DNA of 64,000 bases from JABDBE01 sp049585795 (GTDB taxonomy: Bacteria > Acidobacteriota > Terriglobia > Terriglobales > Acidobacteriaceae): contig JBAVAQ010000024.1 of NCBI GenBank assembly GCA_049585795.1, forward strand, positions 124,001-188,000, in the 5' to 3' direction. The translations under genes and the position numbers were made by a program. Within the stretch, counting starts at the first letter, position 1, and each line of letters opens with the position of its first letter. The notes under the pieces were generated by a model, which was not told the DNA's origin, made no database searches, and worked only from the letters and a program-made list of their open reading frames with translations. Below, piece after piece: positions 18,109 to 27,700 of this stretch.

Positions 18109-19572
18109 ATGGCTCATCATCCGATATCTCGGCCCGATCCCGTCGCGCCTCCGCCGCCGAGCGCTGCGCCAATTTCCCTGAGCCAAAAAGAAAACGGGCA
18201 GCTTGAGGAAGGCTTGTCGCTGGCTGAGTTGGCGACGGCTTTGTCGGCGCATGGCGGGGGCGCTTTGTCGGCCGACCTGGCGCTGGATCTCGTGCTGAAT
18301 GAAATTGTTGAGCACGCCCGTTTAGCGACGGGCGCGACCGCTGCCGCCATAGCTTTGGTGCGCGGCGATGAGATTGTTTGCCGCGCCACCACGGGCGCCA
18401 ACGCCCCTGATCTGGGAGTCAAGCTGGATGTGCATTCAGGGCTTTCCGGCGCTTGCGTGCAAAGCAAGAAGTGGCAGCGCTGCGACGACACGGAAAGCGA
18501 TGGGCGCGTCGATGCCGAAATATGCCGGGATCTGGGAGTGCGTTCCATCCTGGTATTTCCCGTGGTGCGAGAGGATAAATTGCTGGGGGTATTCGAGATT
18601 TTCTCACCCCGGCCCAATGCATTCAGCGATCGTGAGATTCAAACTCTGCAAGCGCTTTCTCGCAGCATTGTGAACAACGTTGATCGCGCTGCTGATGTGG
18701 TGGCGCCGCCTGCTCCGGCCCTGCCTTCGCCTTCGATGCAAGCTGCGGCTGCGGCTACGGTGGCGGAAGTCGAGAGCGTGGATGGGGTGCAGCTTGATCC
18801 CAAGCAGATTGATCTTGAAGAGATTGAACACGCGCGGATTGAGGATGCGCCGGCTGAGGAGGTACGCGTTCCCGTAGTTGAGTCTTTGCCGGAAACAGCG
18901 ACGGAGTCCCAGAGCCAGCCACGCGACTATTTGATGAGTGTCCTGACGCTGGCCGTGATCGGCTTAGCTTTATTTCTGGGTTGGATGATGGGGTATGTGC
19001 GCAGCCCGGTTGGAACTCAAACTAAGACAGCGAAGAACGCCGCCACTGCGCCGGCACAAGCCAAGCCGGCCGCAAGCGCCGTATCGGGCCCGAGTGCTGC
19101 AGCACCGGTTCCCGATCAGAGCAAACCGAAGGCGCAGACCGCTCCCATTGCTTCCGCCAAAGCCGGATCGCAAGAGAGCGGCGGGGGTACGATTGCGCCC
19201 GGCGGCCTGGTGGTTTATGAAAAAGGGAAAGTCATCTATCGGACAGCGCCGCAGAGTATGGGTCAATTGGCGAAGAGCGCGGCCGGGCCGGTCACGGTTC
19301 CTTCCAAGGTGGCCGACGAATACCTGATGCTGCGAGTCGAACCCGAATATCCTGAATCCGCGAGAGAGCAGCATATTCAAGGCCCGGTGGTGCTCGAGGC
19401 TTTGGTGGGCAAGGACGGCGGCGTCGAGAACCTCAACACGGTGAGCGGCGATCCGCAATTGGCGGCGGCAGCCACGGATGCGGTTCGGCAATGGCGATTC
19501 AAGCCTTTCTATCGCAACGGCACGCCGGAAGAATTTCAGACGCAAATCACCGTGAGCTTTCGGCTGCCGTAA
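18109..19572 (+). CDS. GAF-transmembrane-TonB C-terminal domain fusion protein
   Basis: A 487-residue protein with an unusual order of parts. A Pro-rich start is followed by a GAF domain (about 38-195) with the usual SGLSGAC and RSILVFPVV strands. An acidic and Ala/Pro-rich linker leads to one membrane helix (about 276-297, VLTLAVIGLALFLGWMMGYV), then a Pro/Ala/Lys-rich periplasmic linker. Last is a TonB C-terminal domain (about 404-487; EPEYPESAREQ, GPVVLEALVGKDGGV, QWRFKPF). TonB domains contact outer-membrane receptors and pass on proton-motive energy from ExbBD; no exbB or exbD is present here. The fusion suggests that a cytoplasmic ligand sensed by GAF controls a periplasm-spanning contact. 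The GAF ligand is unknown. ATG 18109 has only a weak ribosome site. Confidence 0.85.
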   Translation: MAHHPISRPDPVAPPPPSAAPISLSQKENGQLEEGLSLAELATALSAHGGGALSADLALDLVLNEIVEHARLATGATAAAIALVRGDEIVCRATTGANAPDLGVKLDVHSGLSGACVQSKKWQRCDDTESDGRVDAEICRDLGVRSILVFPVVREDKLLGVFEIFSPRPNAFSDREIQTLQALSRSIVNNVDRAADVVAPPAPALPSPSMQAAAAATVAEVESVDGVQLDPKQIDLEEIEHARIEDAPAEEVRVPVVESLPETATESQSQPRDYLMSVLTLAVIGLALFLGWMMGYVRSPVGTQTKTAKNAATAPAQAKPAASAVSGPSAAAPVPDQSKPKAQTAPIASAKAGSQESGGGTIAPGGLVVYEKGKVIYRTAPQSMGQLAKSAAGPVTVPSKVADEYLMLRVEPEYPESAREQHIQGPVVLEALVGKDGGVENLNTVSGDPQLAAAATDAVRQWRFKPFYRNGTPEEFQTQITVSFRLP

Positions 19573-19786
19573 AGCGCCAGCGCGGCGAAGTTGAGTAGTG
19601 GTTGCGCCGACCCTCAGAATCGGCGGGTCATAAAGAACTACCGGTCGCCACAAAGGTAATTGATCCCATACCGGGTCGAAGCCTTCTGTGGAGAGCTGCA
19701 GGGCTTTTCTGGTCAGGCCCGGACGCTGTCATGCACGCAGGACACAAAAAGCCCTAAACCAGATAACAAAAACCCAGTTGCCGGTT

Positions 19787-20524
19787 CTAGTTCTCGCTGC
19801 CTACCAGCCTTGGCTCGGGTTTGGCGCTTTGGGGCCGGGTTCTTGGAACCTTGCCGCGCTTGAGGGCGTAAAGGGTCAGCTCCACTCGGGTAGAGACTCC
19901 GAGTTTCTCGAAAACCCGGAATAGATAATTCTTGATCGTGTGCTCGCTTAGATCCAGCCGCTCGGAAATCTCGCGATTGCTGAATCCTTCCGCGACCATG
20001 TGGGCGATCTCGTCTTCGCGCTTGCTGAGTGGCCGCGAACTGGGCAAGCCGCGAGTTTCAATCGGAACCGGGTTGACCAGCGCTTCCAGCACAAATTGGA
20101 GTTCCGCGGAACTGGCCCACACTTGACCTTCATGCACGCAGAGAATGCACTTGCACAGAAGTTGGAACGAGTCTGATCGCGAGAAAACCCCGTAAGCACC
20201 GCAACGGAAGGCTTCCACCACCAGGTTGCGCTCGACCGTGTCCAGCAAGACCACGATATTCACTTGGCGATAAAGGTCGCGGATCTCGCTCACGAAACGC
20301 AATCCATCGAGCGGTTGGGGAGAGAAGCTGGTGCTGATCAGCACAACATCAAATCGATCGCGGTCCAGAGCCAGGGCAACTTCTTCCAGGGTCGTTGCCG
20401 CTACCGCGTCAAAGCGTTTACTACGCAGCAATGCGTCCACTAGAAGCTGGCAGCTCATAGCGACTGCATCTGCCACCAGGACTCTAGTCCTGAGGCCCGA
20501 ATTGGAGACGGATTCCAACTGCAC
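19787..20524 (-). CDS. LuxR/NarL-type regulator with a degenerate receiver domain (paralogue 1)
   Basis: A 245-residue protein with the NarL/FixJ layout. The receiver-like domain (about 13-130) is followed by a LuxR helix-turn-helix (about 175-230) reading LSKREDEIAHMVAEG, SNREISERL and SEHTIKNYLFRVFEKLGV. The receiver lacks the usual phosphorylation residues: the acceptor position after VVLI is Ser instead of Asp, the acidic pair is reduced to ADA, and the switch lysine position is Arg in FSRSDS. A CKCILC cluster lies near the end of the receiver, and its CxxC core is also found in the paralogue at 22093-22956. It is therefore probably not controlled by a standard histidine kinase. The start is GTG 20524. 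It diverges from the ExeA-like gene. Confidence 0.85.
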   Translation of the reverse strand: MQLESVSNSGLRTRVLVADAVAMSCQLLVDALLRSKRFDAVAATTLEEVALALDRDRFDVVLISTSFSPQPLDGLRFVSEIRDLYRQVNIVVLLDTVERNLVVEAFRCGAYGVFSRSDSFQLLCKCILCVHEGQVWASSAELQFVLEALVNPVPIETRGLPSSRPLSKREDEIAHMVAEGFSNREISERLDLSEHTIKNYLFRVFEKLGVSTRVELTLYALKRGKVPRTRPQSAKPEPRLVGSEN

Positions 20525-20942
20525 ACACTTCTAAACGACACTTCAAAACGGGGGAGGAACTCACGGATTCTAGCCGCAATCGCCCGCTGTCACAAGGAGT
20601 CGTCCGGCTCTTTCCTGTGCATTTCGTATGGAGATATTGGAGCTTCTCCGTAATTGCCGTAGAATCAGTTAGTAGACGATTAAGAACTTGAGTTTAGCCT
20701 GAACACCGGAAGGGAGACATTTGGCTCTATGACTTTCATCCTCTTGTTCCCTTAATGGTCTTTCGGGCACAGTGTAAGAGAGGCAGATTTCAGCCTGATC
20801 GCTTCGGACGTTCTCCGTCCGAGGGTTTCTGGGCTTCACCTGCGACATTGTCTTTTGTCTTCAATATCAAGAATTAGATGATCAACCTTCTGCGGTCGGC
20901 GCAGTGTCACTCTGGGCATAGTTGAAAGGGTAGGAGAGCGGC
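20525..20942. promoter_or_regulatory. Divergent spacer between regulator 1 and the ExeA-like gene
   Basis: A 418-base region with no credible gene. It is more AT-rich than its surroundings. There is a short imperfect inverted repeat ggaga/tctcc at 20630-20649. An 8-codon frame at 20729-20755 sits behind a GGAAGGGAGA sequence and might be a leader peptide, but nothing supports it further. GGTAGGAGAG before 20943 is the ribosome site of the ATPase gene. No sigma-70 promoter stands out. Confidence 0.35.
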
Positions 20943-21995
20943 ATGTATGAGAAGTATTTTGGGTTGCGGGAACAGCCGTTCGGGGTAACCCCGGACCCGC
21001 GATTCCTTTACCTCAGCGCAGCCCATCGGGAAGCGCTGGCCTCCTTGTATTACGGCATTGAAGCCAACCGGGGATTTCTCGGCCTGATCGCCCGGCCTGG
21101 CATGGGCAAGACCACGATCCTCTTTCATCTGTTGGAAAAATTCCGCAGTTCAGCGCGGACCGCATTCCTTTTTCAGACGCAATGCACTTCACGTGAGTTC
21201 TTGCGATTCCTGCTCGCGGAATTGGGTTACGAAAGCGATGGTCACGATTTTGTGCGCATGCACGAGGAATTCAACCGCCGCCTGCTGCAGGAAGCGCGTG
21301 CGGGCAATCGGTTTATCGTTGTGATCGACGAGGCGCAGAATCTGGAACCTTCGGTGCTCGAAACGGTGCGGCTGCTTTCCGACTTCGAAACCCCGCGCGC
21401 CAAGTTGATGCACATCGTACTGGCGGGTCAACCCGAACTGGCCGACAAATTAGCCAGCCCCGGTTTATCGCAGTTGCGCCAGCGCGTCTCCATTGTTCAT
21501 GGCCTGCAACCGCTGAACGCCCCGGAGATCAAGAATTACATCGAGCATCGCCTGCGCATTGCCGGCTATGAAGGCGAACCGCTTTTCGCTCCCGGGGTGT
21601 ACGAGGATATCGCGCGATTCACTGAAGGCATTCCGCGCAACATCAACAACTTCTGTTTTAATGCGCTGTCGCTGGCTTGCGCGGTGCAAAAAAAGATGGT
21701 CGACGCTGAAATCGTGAATGAAGTGATCGCCGACCTGGACATATCGAAGCTGACCTCGGAGATTCACTCCGGTTTTTCAACGGATTTCGTCGAGGTGACC
21801 CACCCACGCAATCCCACATCTTTGCCGGCTTCTAACGGGCAAAATAATCATGAGATTTTGAGTCCTTCCGAAGCGGCGGCTTATATGCAACAGGTCGCGG
21901 CCAAGCTGAAAAACTGGCAGGATTCTTTAGACAAAACCATCAGCGGATCGAGACTCGATCGCCAGATGCGGGCTCGCACCGATAGAGAGCAGTGA
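20943..21995 (+). CDS. ExeA/GspA-like AAA ATPase (copy 1)
   Basis: A 350-residue AAA+ ATPase of the ExeA group. It starts MYEKYFGLREQPFGVTPDPRF, the family hallmark, with a Walker A loop ARPGMGKTT (50-58), a Walker B segment VVIDEAQNL near residue 130, and a sensor/arginine region GLSQLRQRVS near 180. ExeA/GspA members work with GspB to insert secretin into peptidoglycan; relatives are standard in EPS/XrtA loci. Here the C-terminal tail (about 285-350) has no peptidoglycan-binding domain and no membrane helix. Unlike the second copy at 38704-39672, this gene is monocistronic and is flanked by the two degenerate-receiver LuxR regulators, which suggests separate control. Confidence 0.85.
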   Translation: MYEKYFGLREQPFGVTPDPRFLYLSAAHREALASLYYGIEANRGFLGLIARPGMGKTTILFHLLEKFRSSARTAFLFQTQCTSREFLRFLLAELGYESDGHDFVRMHEEFNRRLLQEARAGNRFIVVIDEAQNLEPSVLETVRLLSDFETPRAKLMHIVLAGQPELADKLASPGLSQLRQRVSIVHGLQPLNAPEIKNYIEHRLRIAGYEGEPLFAPGVYEDIARFTEGIPRNINNFCFNALSLACAVQKKMVDAEIVNEVIADLDISKLTSEIHSGFSTDFVEVTHPRNPTSLPASNGQNNHEILSPSEAAAYMQQVAAKLKNWQDSLDKTISGSRLDRQMRARTDREQ

Positions 21996-22012
21996 TTGAG
22001 ATTGTCGCTGGG

Positions 22013-22032
22013 TACCTGGCTCAGGCCAGGTA
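22013..22032. terminator. Hairpin between convergent genes
   Basis: A perfect 8-base stem with a 4-base loop (tacctggc-tcag-gccaggta), 18 bases beyond the ExeA-like stop codon and 61 bases before the end of the convergent regulator gene. No T-run follows on either strand, so it may be a weak bidirectional stop or an RNA-stabilising 3' end. Confidence 0.45.
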
Positions 22033-22092
22033 GTCGCACACAGCCCGAAGGGTTAGTTCTGAAAACCGTTGCGAAACTTCATGGTTGTTCGA

Positions 22093-22956
22093 CTACGCTT
22101 TCGCCAGCCTGGAGATGGCTGGCTCGGGGAACTGCGATAATGTCTGGGGAGTTCCTACAATCTTGCTCGTGATGATCGGGGCCAACTTCTTGCCATTGCC
22201 ATTTCTGGGCGCTGCGACTTCGGGAGCGCTGCCCAAGCTGTAGGCGTAAAGGACGACCTCCACTCGCTTGGAAACGCCGAGCTTGTCAAAGATTCGAAAC
22301 AGATAATTCTTCACCGTGTGTTCGGTAAGGCCGAGCCGCTGGGCGATCTCGCGGTTCGACAATCCTTCGGCCACGCAGCGCACCACCTCGACTTCGCGGC
22401 GGGAAAGCAACGCGGCGCCTCGAGTGTCGACCACGCGCAAAGGCAGGGCTTCGCCGAGTGCCTCTAAGATGTAACGCAGCTCTTTGCTATTTGCCCAAAT
22501 CTGACCCTCGCTGACGCAGTGGATACACCTAGCCAGCGACATCAGGGACTCACTGCGGCAGAAAACGCCGCGCGCGCCTGTGCGGAATGCTTCCACAACC
22601 TGGCTGCGCTCCGAACTATCAAGCAGCATGACGACGCGGGTTTCGCTATGCAGCGCGTGCAATTCGCGGGCTACCTCGAAACCTTTGCGCTTGTCGTCGT
22701 CAAGTTCGGCGCTGATCACCACCACCGCTGGCTTTTCCTTGGCCACGGCCGCGATGATTCCGCGCGCATCGGACACAGGTTCGAGAACGTGAAAACGTTT
22801 ATCGCGCTCCAGGGCGGCAGCCAGAAGTTGACTGTTCATCCTGGTAGCGTCGGCGGCCAGCACTCGGATCACTTGAGAAACGTCAGGTAAGGCGATAGCG
22901 TAAGCCATAAGGATAGAGACCACTTGTCTGGAGCGGGTTTCCTCCAGATTGTCCAT
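22093..22956 (-). CDS. LuxR/NarL-type regulator with a degenerate receiver domain (paralogue 2)
   Basis: A 287-residue paralogue of the protein at 19787-20524, with the same layout: receiver-like domain (about 30-150) and LuxR helix-turn-helix (about 190-245; LSRREVEVVRCVAEG, SNREIAQRLG, TEHTVKNYLFRIFDKLGV). It adds a C-terminal extension of about 40 residues. The receiver again has Ser where the phospho-Asp is expected (VVVIS), ADA in place of the acidic pair, and Arg in place of the switch lysine (FCRSES). It shares the CIxCV motif (RCIHCV) with paralogue 1. The ATG at 22956 has no clear ribosome site; the Met at 22908 is an alternative. Its position opposite the ExeA-like gene suggests the three form one regulatory module. 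Confidence 0.85.
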   Translation of the reverse strand: MDNLEETRSRQVVSILMAYAIALPDVSQVIRVLAADATRMNSQLLAAALERDKRFHVLEPVSDARGIIAAVAKEKPAVVVISAELDDDKRKGFEVARELHALHSETRVVMLLDSSERSQVVEAFRTGARGVFCRSESLMSLARCIHCVSEGQIWANSKELRYILEALGEALPLRVVDTRGAALLSRREVEVVRCVAEGLSNREIAQRLGLTEHTVKNYLFRIFDKLGVSKRVEVVLYAYSLGSAPEVAAPRNGNGKKLAPIITSKIVGTPQTLSQFPEPAISRLAKA

Positions 22957-23339
22957 TTCGTTTAACCAAGCTCTACGAGATGAGAGTCTTCCCGCAAAGG
23001 TTGGTTTTCACTGGGCCAGAGAAGTCTAATGACTACGGGACGGGTCACAAATGCACGGAGGAGAATGCCCCACCCTTACCAGCCGCCACCCCGGCGACTG
23101 TCTATCGAGACTTTATTCTCATAACTATACAGGGTAAATGGCACTTTAGTGCCACAAAAGAAAAGCCAAACCGTAACCCTAAAGGTTCTACGTATGTCAT
23201 TGAATATAGTATCGTTAGATCGTTCCATGAGGGGATAGATTGCAAATTAGCGCTTTGCACAGCGTCCCCAAACCCCATTTTTTCGACCCGAAACGGGAGG
23301 CCGGCCGGAGTGACTCTTTCCCCTTTGATGGACGACCTT
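22957..23339. promoter_or_regulatory. Spacer upstream of regulator 2, with a perfect palindrome
   Basis: A 383-base, comparatively AT-rich stretch without a convincing gene. It holds the perfect palindrome tggcact-tt-agtgcca at 23139-23154, about 185 bases upstream of the regulator 2 start, and a small aacc/ggtt repeat at 23175-23187. The palindrome resembles an operator for a dimeric regulator. It is not a sigma-54 site: the GG-to-GC spacing is one base short on both strands. A frame on + (22980-23456) is open but runs into lhgO and has no similarity signal. Confidence 0.45.
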
Positions 23340-24560
23340 TTATTCCGGACTCAGTCCGAATCCTTGCCGCGCCATGCGCACAATTTCGCGCCCGATTGGA
23401 AGCGAAGCCGTGGCCGCCGGGGATACAACGTTCCACACGTGCAGGATGTTCTGTGAGCACACAAATTGAAAATCGTCGACCAAAGATCCATCGCGGCTGA
23501 CGGCGGTCGCGCGCACACCGGCGCCGTCAGAGACCAAATCGGCGCTGCGAACATCGGGGACTAAAGTCTGCAGAGCGCGCACAAACGCTGGTTTGTGAAA
23601 CGAGCGATAGAATTCGCCCGCGCCGCTGCGCCAGTATTTGGCGGCCATATGCCAGAAACCGGAATATGCGAACGTGGTGGCGGCGTCCTGCAAACTGAAA
23701 TCGGTTGGCCGATAACCTTCTCGCTTGAACGCCAGCACGGCGTTGGGGCCTGCATCCACGCCACCACCGATGCGGCGCGTGAAGTGCACGCCGAGAAATG
23801 GAAATCGGAGATCGGGAACGGGATAGAGCAACCCGCGAACCAGAGTCTCCCTTTCGGGAATCAGATCGTAATATTCGCCGCGAAATGGCACGATCGTGAC
23901 TTCAGTTTTTTCTCCCGCCATGCGGCTGATGCGATCGCTGTGCAGGCCGGCGCAGTTGATCAGGTATTTCGCGCCCAGAGATCCACGATTGGTTTCGATC
24001 ACGGTTTCACCTTTGCGTCGGGTTATGCCTGTGACTTTGGTTGCGGTTTTTACCGTCCCGCCTTGCGCGACAATCAACTCGGCATATTTTTGACAGACGG
24101 CCACGTAGTCGGTAATTCCCGTTCCCGGCACATGTAGCCAGCTCATCCCGCCGCAATGCGGTTCGATCTCGAGCGCCTGCGCCTTGTCCAATAACTTCAG
24201 GCCAGGAATTCCATTGGCCTGCCCGCGTTCGAGTAACCCTTGCAGGCGCGGGATTTCTTCCGCCGTGGTGGCCACGATAATCTTGCCGCAGATCTCGACC
24301 GGAATCGCGTGCTCGCGACAGAAGGCCACCATCGCCGCCGCGCCTTCCACGCACAACTTCGCCTTTAACGAACCCGGCTTGTAATAGATTCCGGAATGAA
24401 TGACGCCGCTGTTGTGTCCGCTTTGGTGACGCGCCACGCGGTCTTCTTTCTCCACCAGCAGCAGGCGCAGTTTGGGGAAAGTCCGGCACGCTTGCATAGC
24501 GGTGGAAAGACCGACAATTCCGCCGCCGATAACGATCATGTCGAAGCTCTGATCAGGCAT
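23340..24560 (-). CDS. lhgO: L-2-hydroxyglutarate oxidase/dehydrogenase
   Basis: An FAD enzyme of the DAO family that oxidises L-2-hydroxyglutarate to 2-oxoglutarate, removing a by-product of central metabolism or acting in glutarate breakdown. About 406 residues. The dinucleotide-binding motif IVIGGGIVGLSTA lies at 9-21, followed by VEKEDRVARHQSGHNSGVIHSGIYY, the family signature in which FAD and substrate are contacted. Later come NCAGLHSDRISR, FRGEYYDL, FLGVHFTRRI and FGPNA-like DAGPNA, in the usual order. ATG 24560 is chosen; the frame is open for eight more codons. No glutarate genes (csiD, gabDT) are adjacent. Confidence 0.93.
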   Translation of the reverse strand: MPDQSFDMIVIGGGIVGLSTAMQACRTFPKLRLLLVEKEDRVARHQSGHNSGVIHSGIYYKPGSLKAKLCVEGAAAMVAFCREHAIPVEICGKIIVATTAEEIPRLQGLLERGQANGIPGLKLLDKAQALEIEPHCGGMSWLHVPGTGITDYVAVCQKYAELIVAQGGTVKTATKVTGITRRKGETVIETNRGSLGAKYLINCAGLHSDRISRMAGEKTEVTIVPFRGEYYDLIPERETLVRGLLYPVPDLRFPFLGVHFTRRIGGGVDAGPNAVLAFKREGYRPTDFSLQDAATTFAYSGFWHMAAKYWRSGAGEFYRSFHKPAFVRALQTLVPDVRSADLVSDGAGVRATAVSRDGSLVDDFQFVCSQNILHVWNVVSPAATASLPIGREIVRMARQGFGLSPE

Positions 24561-24697
24561 GTGGCAGGTACGCCTCGCTAACAAGATAAATGGAAAAGAC
24601 GCATTACGCGAAATGTGGCCTGGGATTGGCTTCCGTCAGCATCTCGGCGGTCTCTGCCTTCTGATGTGTTCACCGAGGCTAGGCAAAGGCAAGATCT

Positions 24698-24742
24698 TAA
24701 AACGCGGAGACCGCTGAGAGGGCCGCAGAGTGCGCGGAGATC
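24698..24742. repeat. CGCGGAGA/CGCAGAG-type repeat
   Basis: The stretch aacgcggaga-ccgctgaga-ggccgcagag-tgcgcggaga contains four degenerate copies of a CGCRGAGA unit about 10-12 bases apart. It lies in the 3' region after the giant secreted protein gene. This is a second type of interspersed repeat, different from the GTCATCC family. Confidence 0.5.
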
Positions 24743-24782
24743 AAGAGACGCTGCCCGGCAACGGCGATGCCTGCAGCCTGCT

Positions 24783-27700
24783 TTAGTTGACCGTCAGTTG
24801 CACTTGTGCTGATTGTTGCGGGAAAGAACTCGCGGTGCCGGTCACCGTCATCGTATAGGTTCCGGGCGGTGTTCCGTTTTGCCCGCTTCCACCCGTGCCG
24901 TTACCCTGCAATCCGCCGCCGCATGCGAGTTCCAAAAAGAGCCCCAGAACAATGAGCATGAAAAAGAGCACAGATCGCCTCCGGCGCCGGCGAGTTCGCT
25001 CCACTCCGCCGAAGATTACCATCAACCCCGGGGATGAAAGCCATAGGGCATTGACGAATGGCCGTGCGGACGGGCGTAGCCTCGCGATCACGGGCGCAGT
25101 GGTGGTGATGGTGAATGTCACGTGGGTGTCGCCGCTGCCTTTGATGACCTGGGTCGAACTGAGTGCGCACGTGCTTAGCGGGGGGCAATTGCCGGAGAAT
25201 GCGAGCGCCACATTGTTGGGAAACGAGCCTCCCGTCGGGGTTACATTGAGATCGTAGATTGCGGGCTGCCCAGCGGGTACGGATTCAAAATCGGGATTCG
25301 ACGTGAGGGTAAAAGCGAAACCTGAGCCCGAGCCGCCGCCGGTCGAGGTAAAAGTCGCAAGGTAAGCGTGCGTAGTTTTATTAGCGTCTGTGCCTACGCC
25401 AACGATATTGAAGTTGTATGTCTGCGCCGCGTTGCTGCTCACCGTAACCGTGAACGGCGCAGCGGGCGCGGGACTCACCGTGGGCACGAGGCTCCTCGGA
25501 GAAACTGTGCAGCTCGGAGGGTGGTTCGATCCGCAGCTCAGATTCACCGGGCTGCTGTAACAGTTTGTGCCCTGTAAACTGCCATTAAAGATCGTCGGAG
25601 TATTTACGGCATCCGTCTGTGGTGAGTTGCTGATCTCCAGCGTGTACCCAGGCTGTACGTAAGAAGTTGCGGTAAATGTCACAGGAAACAGATGCGTCGT
25701 CTTTTGCTGGTCCGTGCCAGTAGCCACGATATCGAAATCGTATGTCCCGCACACACCGCTACCGACGGTCACGATGAACGCGGCGCCGTTTGTGGTCGGT
25801 ACTACGCTTGCCGGCGCGGCGGAACACGTCGGGGGTGCGCCCTGTCCGCAACTTAGATTCACCGCACTGTTATAGCCGTTCAGTGAAGTCAGTACTCCAT
25901 TGAAATTTACCGTGCTGTTGACCACAGCCTGCAGCGACGGATGAGTGATCGTCAGCGCGTAGTCCATCGTGATCGTCAGCGATAAGCTTTGCGTTTTGGT
26001 GGGACCGTTTGTCACCGACCCGTTAATTGCGGTTGGAAATGTGCCTCCAGTTGCGCTTGACGTTGTGCTGACGGTCATCATCACTTTGGCCGGACTGCTG
26101 GAAGTCGGATTCACGGACCTTACGGCTTGATTGTCGACATAGAAGTTGCAGGTTGCTCCCGAGGGTAAGTTTCCGCAAGACAGATTTACCGTGTCATCGA
26201 AAGGTCCTTGCGCCGTGACCTGGAACGAAACTGGTGCGGATGTGCTCGATGGACCAACCGTGATAGCCGGTGGCACAGGCGCAGTCAGATTGAAGTCCAC
26301 TACATTCAGGGTCACGGGAGAATCGTGGGTGAGGGTATCCGGGTCGGTTCCCGCTCCCTGAACATAAAAGGCGTAGCTTTGAGGTGTGCCGCTCGCAGTC
26401 ACAGTAAACGGAGTTCCCAGCTCTGACGGAACGATGCTGCCTGGCGCAACCGAGCAAGTCGGAGGCGGCGGAGTGGATCCCGCGATGCAGCTCATGGTGA
26501 CGGAAAAGTTATAGCCGTCGAGAGCGAAAACGGAACCGTTGAATTCCGCTGGCTGCTGGCCGACAAACACAGTCAGCGGCGTGTTGGAGACGGACAGCGA
26601 AAAATCCGGAATCGTGGTGAGAAGAAACTGCCACACTCCGCGTCCATAGGTCGACGCGCGCAGCCACTTGTTCCCGGCCTCGTCGATAAACATGCCCAGA
26701 GCGGTCACGGCAACGTTGGGCAGGTATCCAGCGTGGCCGCTGCCGGGGGCAGGCCCAACTTCGGTCCAGTTCGGCGCGGACGTGCTGCTCGAGAACACGC
26801 CGACATCCGTGCCCACGTAGAGAGTGCCGTTGGTTGGAACCGTGCCCGGATCGACCAGCACCGCATTGGCGGGCGCGTTAGGAAGATTGGCGGTGAAGTC
26901 GGTCCAGGAGAATCCGCCGTTGGTCGTCTGCCAGACGTGCGACGTAGGGAAGGTCTGGCTACTGAATCCCATGATGCTGACGTAAGCCGTGAGACCCTGG
27001 TGATCCGACCGGTCCATGGCGATCCCGGAAATCGGAAAGTTGTTTGGATTGATGGACCCGGTTTGGTCAATCCAGGTCGAAGGACCGGCGGCGACATTGG
27101 TGCTTACCCAAACGTGGCCGCCCGGCGGAGTCGTTGGAATGAGTGGCCCATCCCCATCGGTTCCGGCGTAGATTACTTTGGACAAGCCAGTGCTCGTGTC
27201 GAGCACTCCCGCGGCCAGCGAACGCACCAGATTGATCTCCGCTCCGGTGCAGATGCCGTCCCCACCAGTTTCAAAGCTATGGCTGAGCACCGTAAACGCG
27301 CCGCCGCCGGTCGAACCGCGCCACATGCGGCACGTGCCGACCATCATTTCCTCGGCGTTCAGCGGATCGAGAATGTACGGCGGATAATACGGCCCGGTAT
27401 CCCCGCCGACGGTCGCGCTGGTGACCACCGGCGTGTTCTGAAAATCCTGGGTGTGACAATTAATCCCGGAAGCGCAACTGAAAATGTTCACGCCCGAAGT
27501 TGCGTCGGGAGGATTGGAGACGAACCACAAGAGCTCATTGACCGGACTGATCTGGGTATATCCGCCATCCCCGAAGTTGACGTTTTGCCAACTGCTGCCG
27601 GTCGACTGCGTGCCCGGCGATCCGTTTCCCTGAGTTCCCCCCAGGATCGTGCTGGCGTCGCTGGGCGACTGAGAAAAAGAAATAAATTGGGTCATCGATC

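Noticed and set aside
20729..20755. Eight-codon frame after GGAAGGGAGA as a possible leader peptide
   Set aside because: It is too short to support, and no attenuator-type hairpin follows it clearly before the ATPase gene.
23139..23154. Sigma-54 promoter reading of the TGGCAC sequence
   Set aside because: The distance between GG and GC is one base short of the required spacing on both strands.
22980..23456. 158-codon open frame on + in the spacer before lhgO
   Set aside because: It overlaps the lhgO C-terminal end by over 100 bases, has no ribosome site and no recognisable composition or motif.
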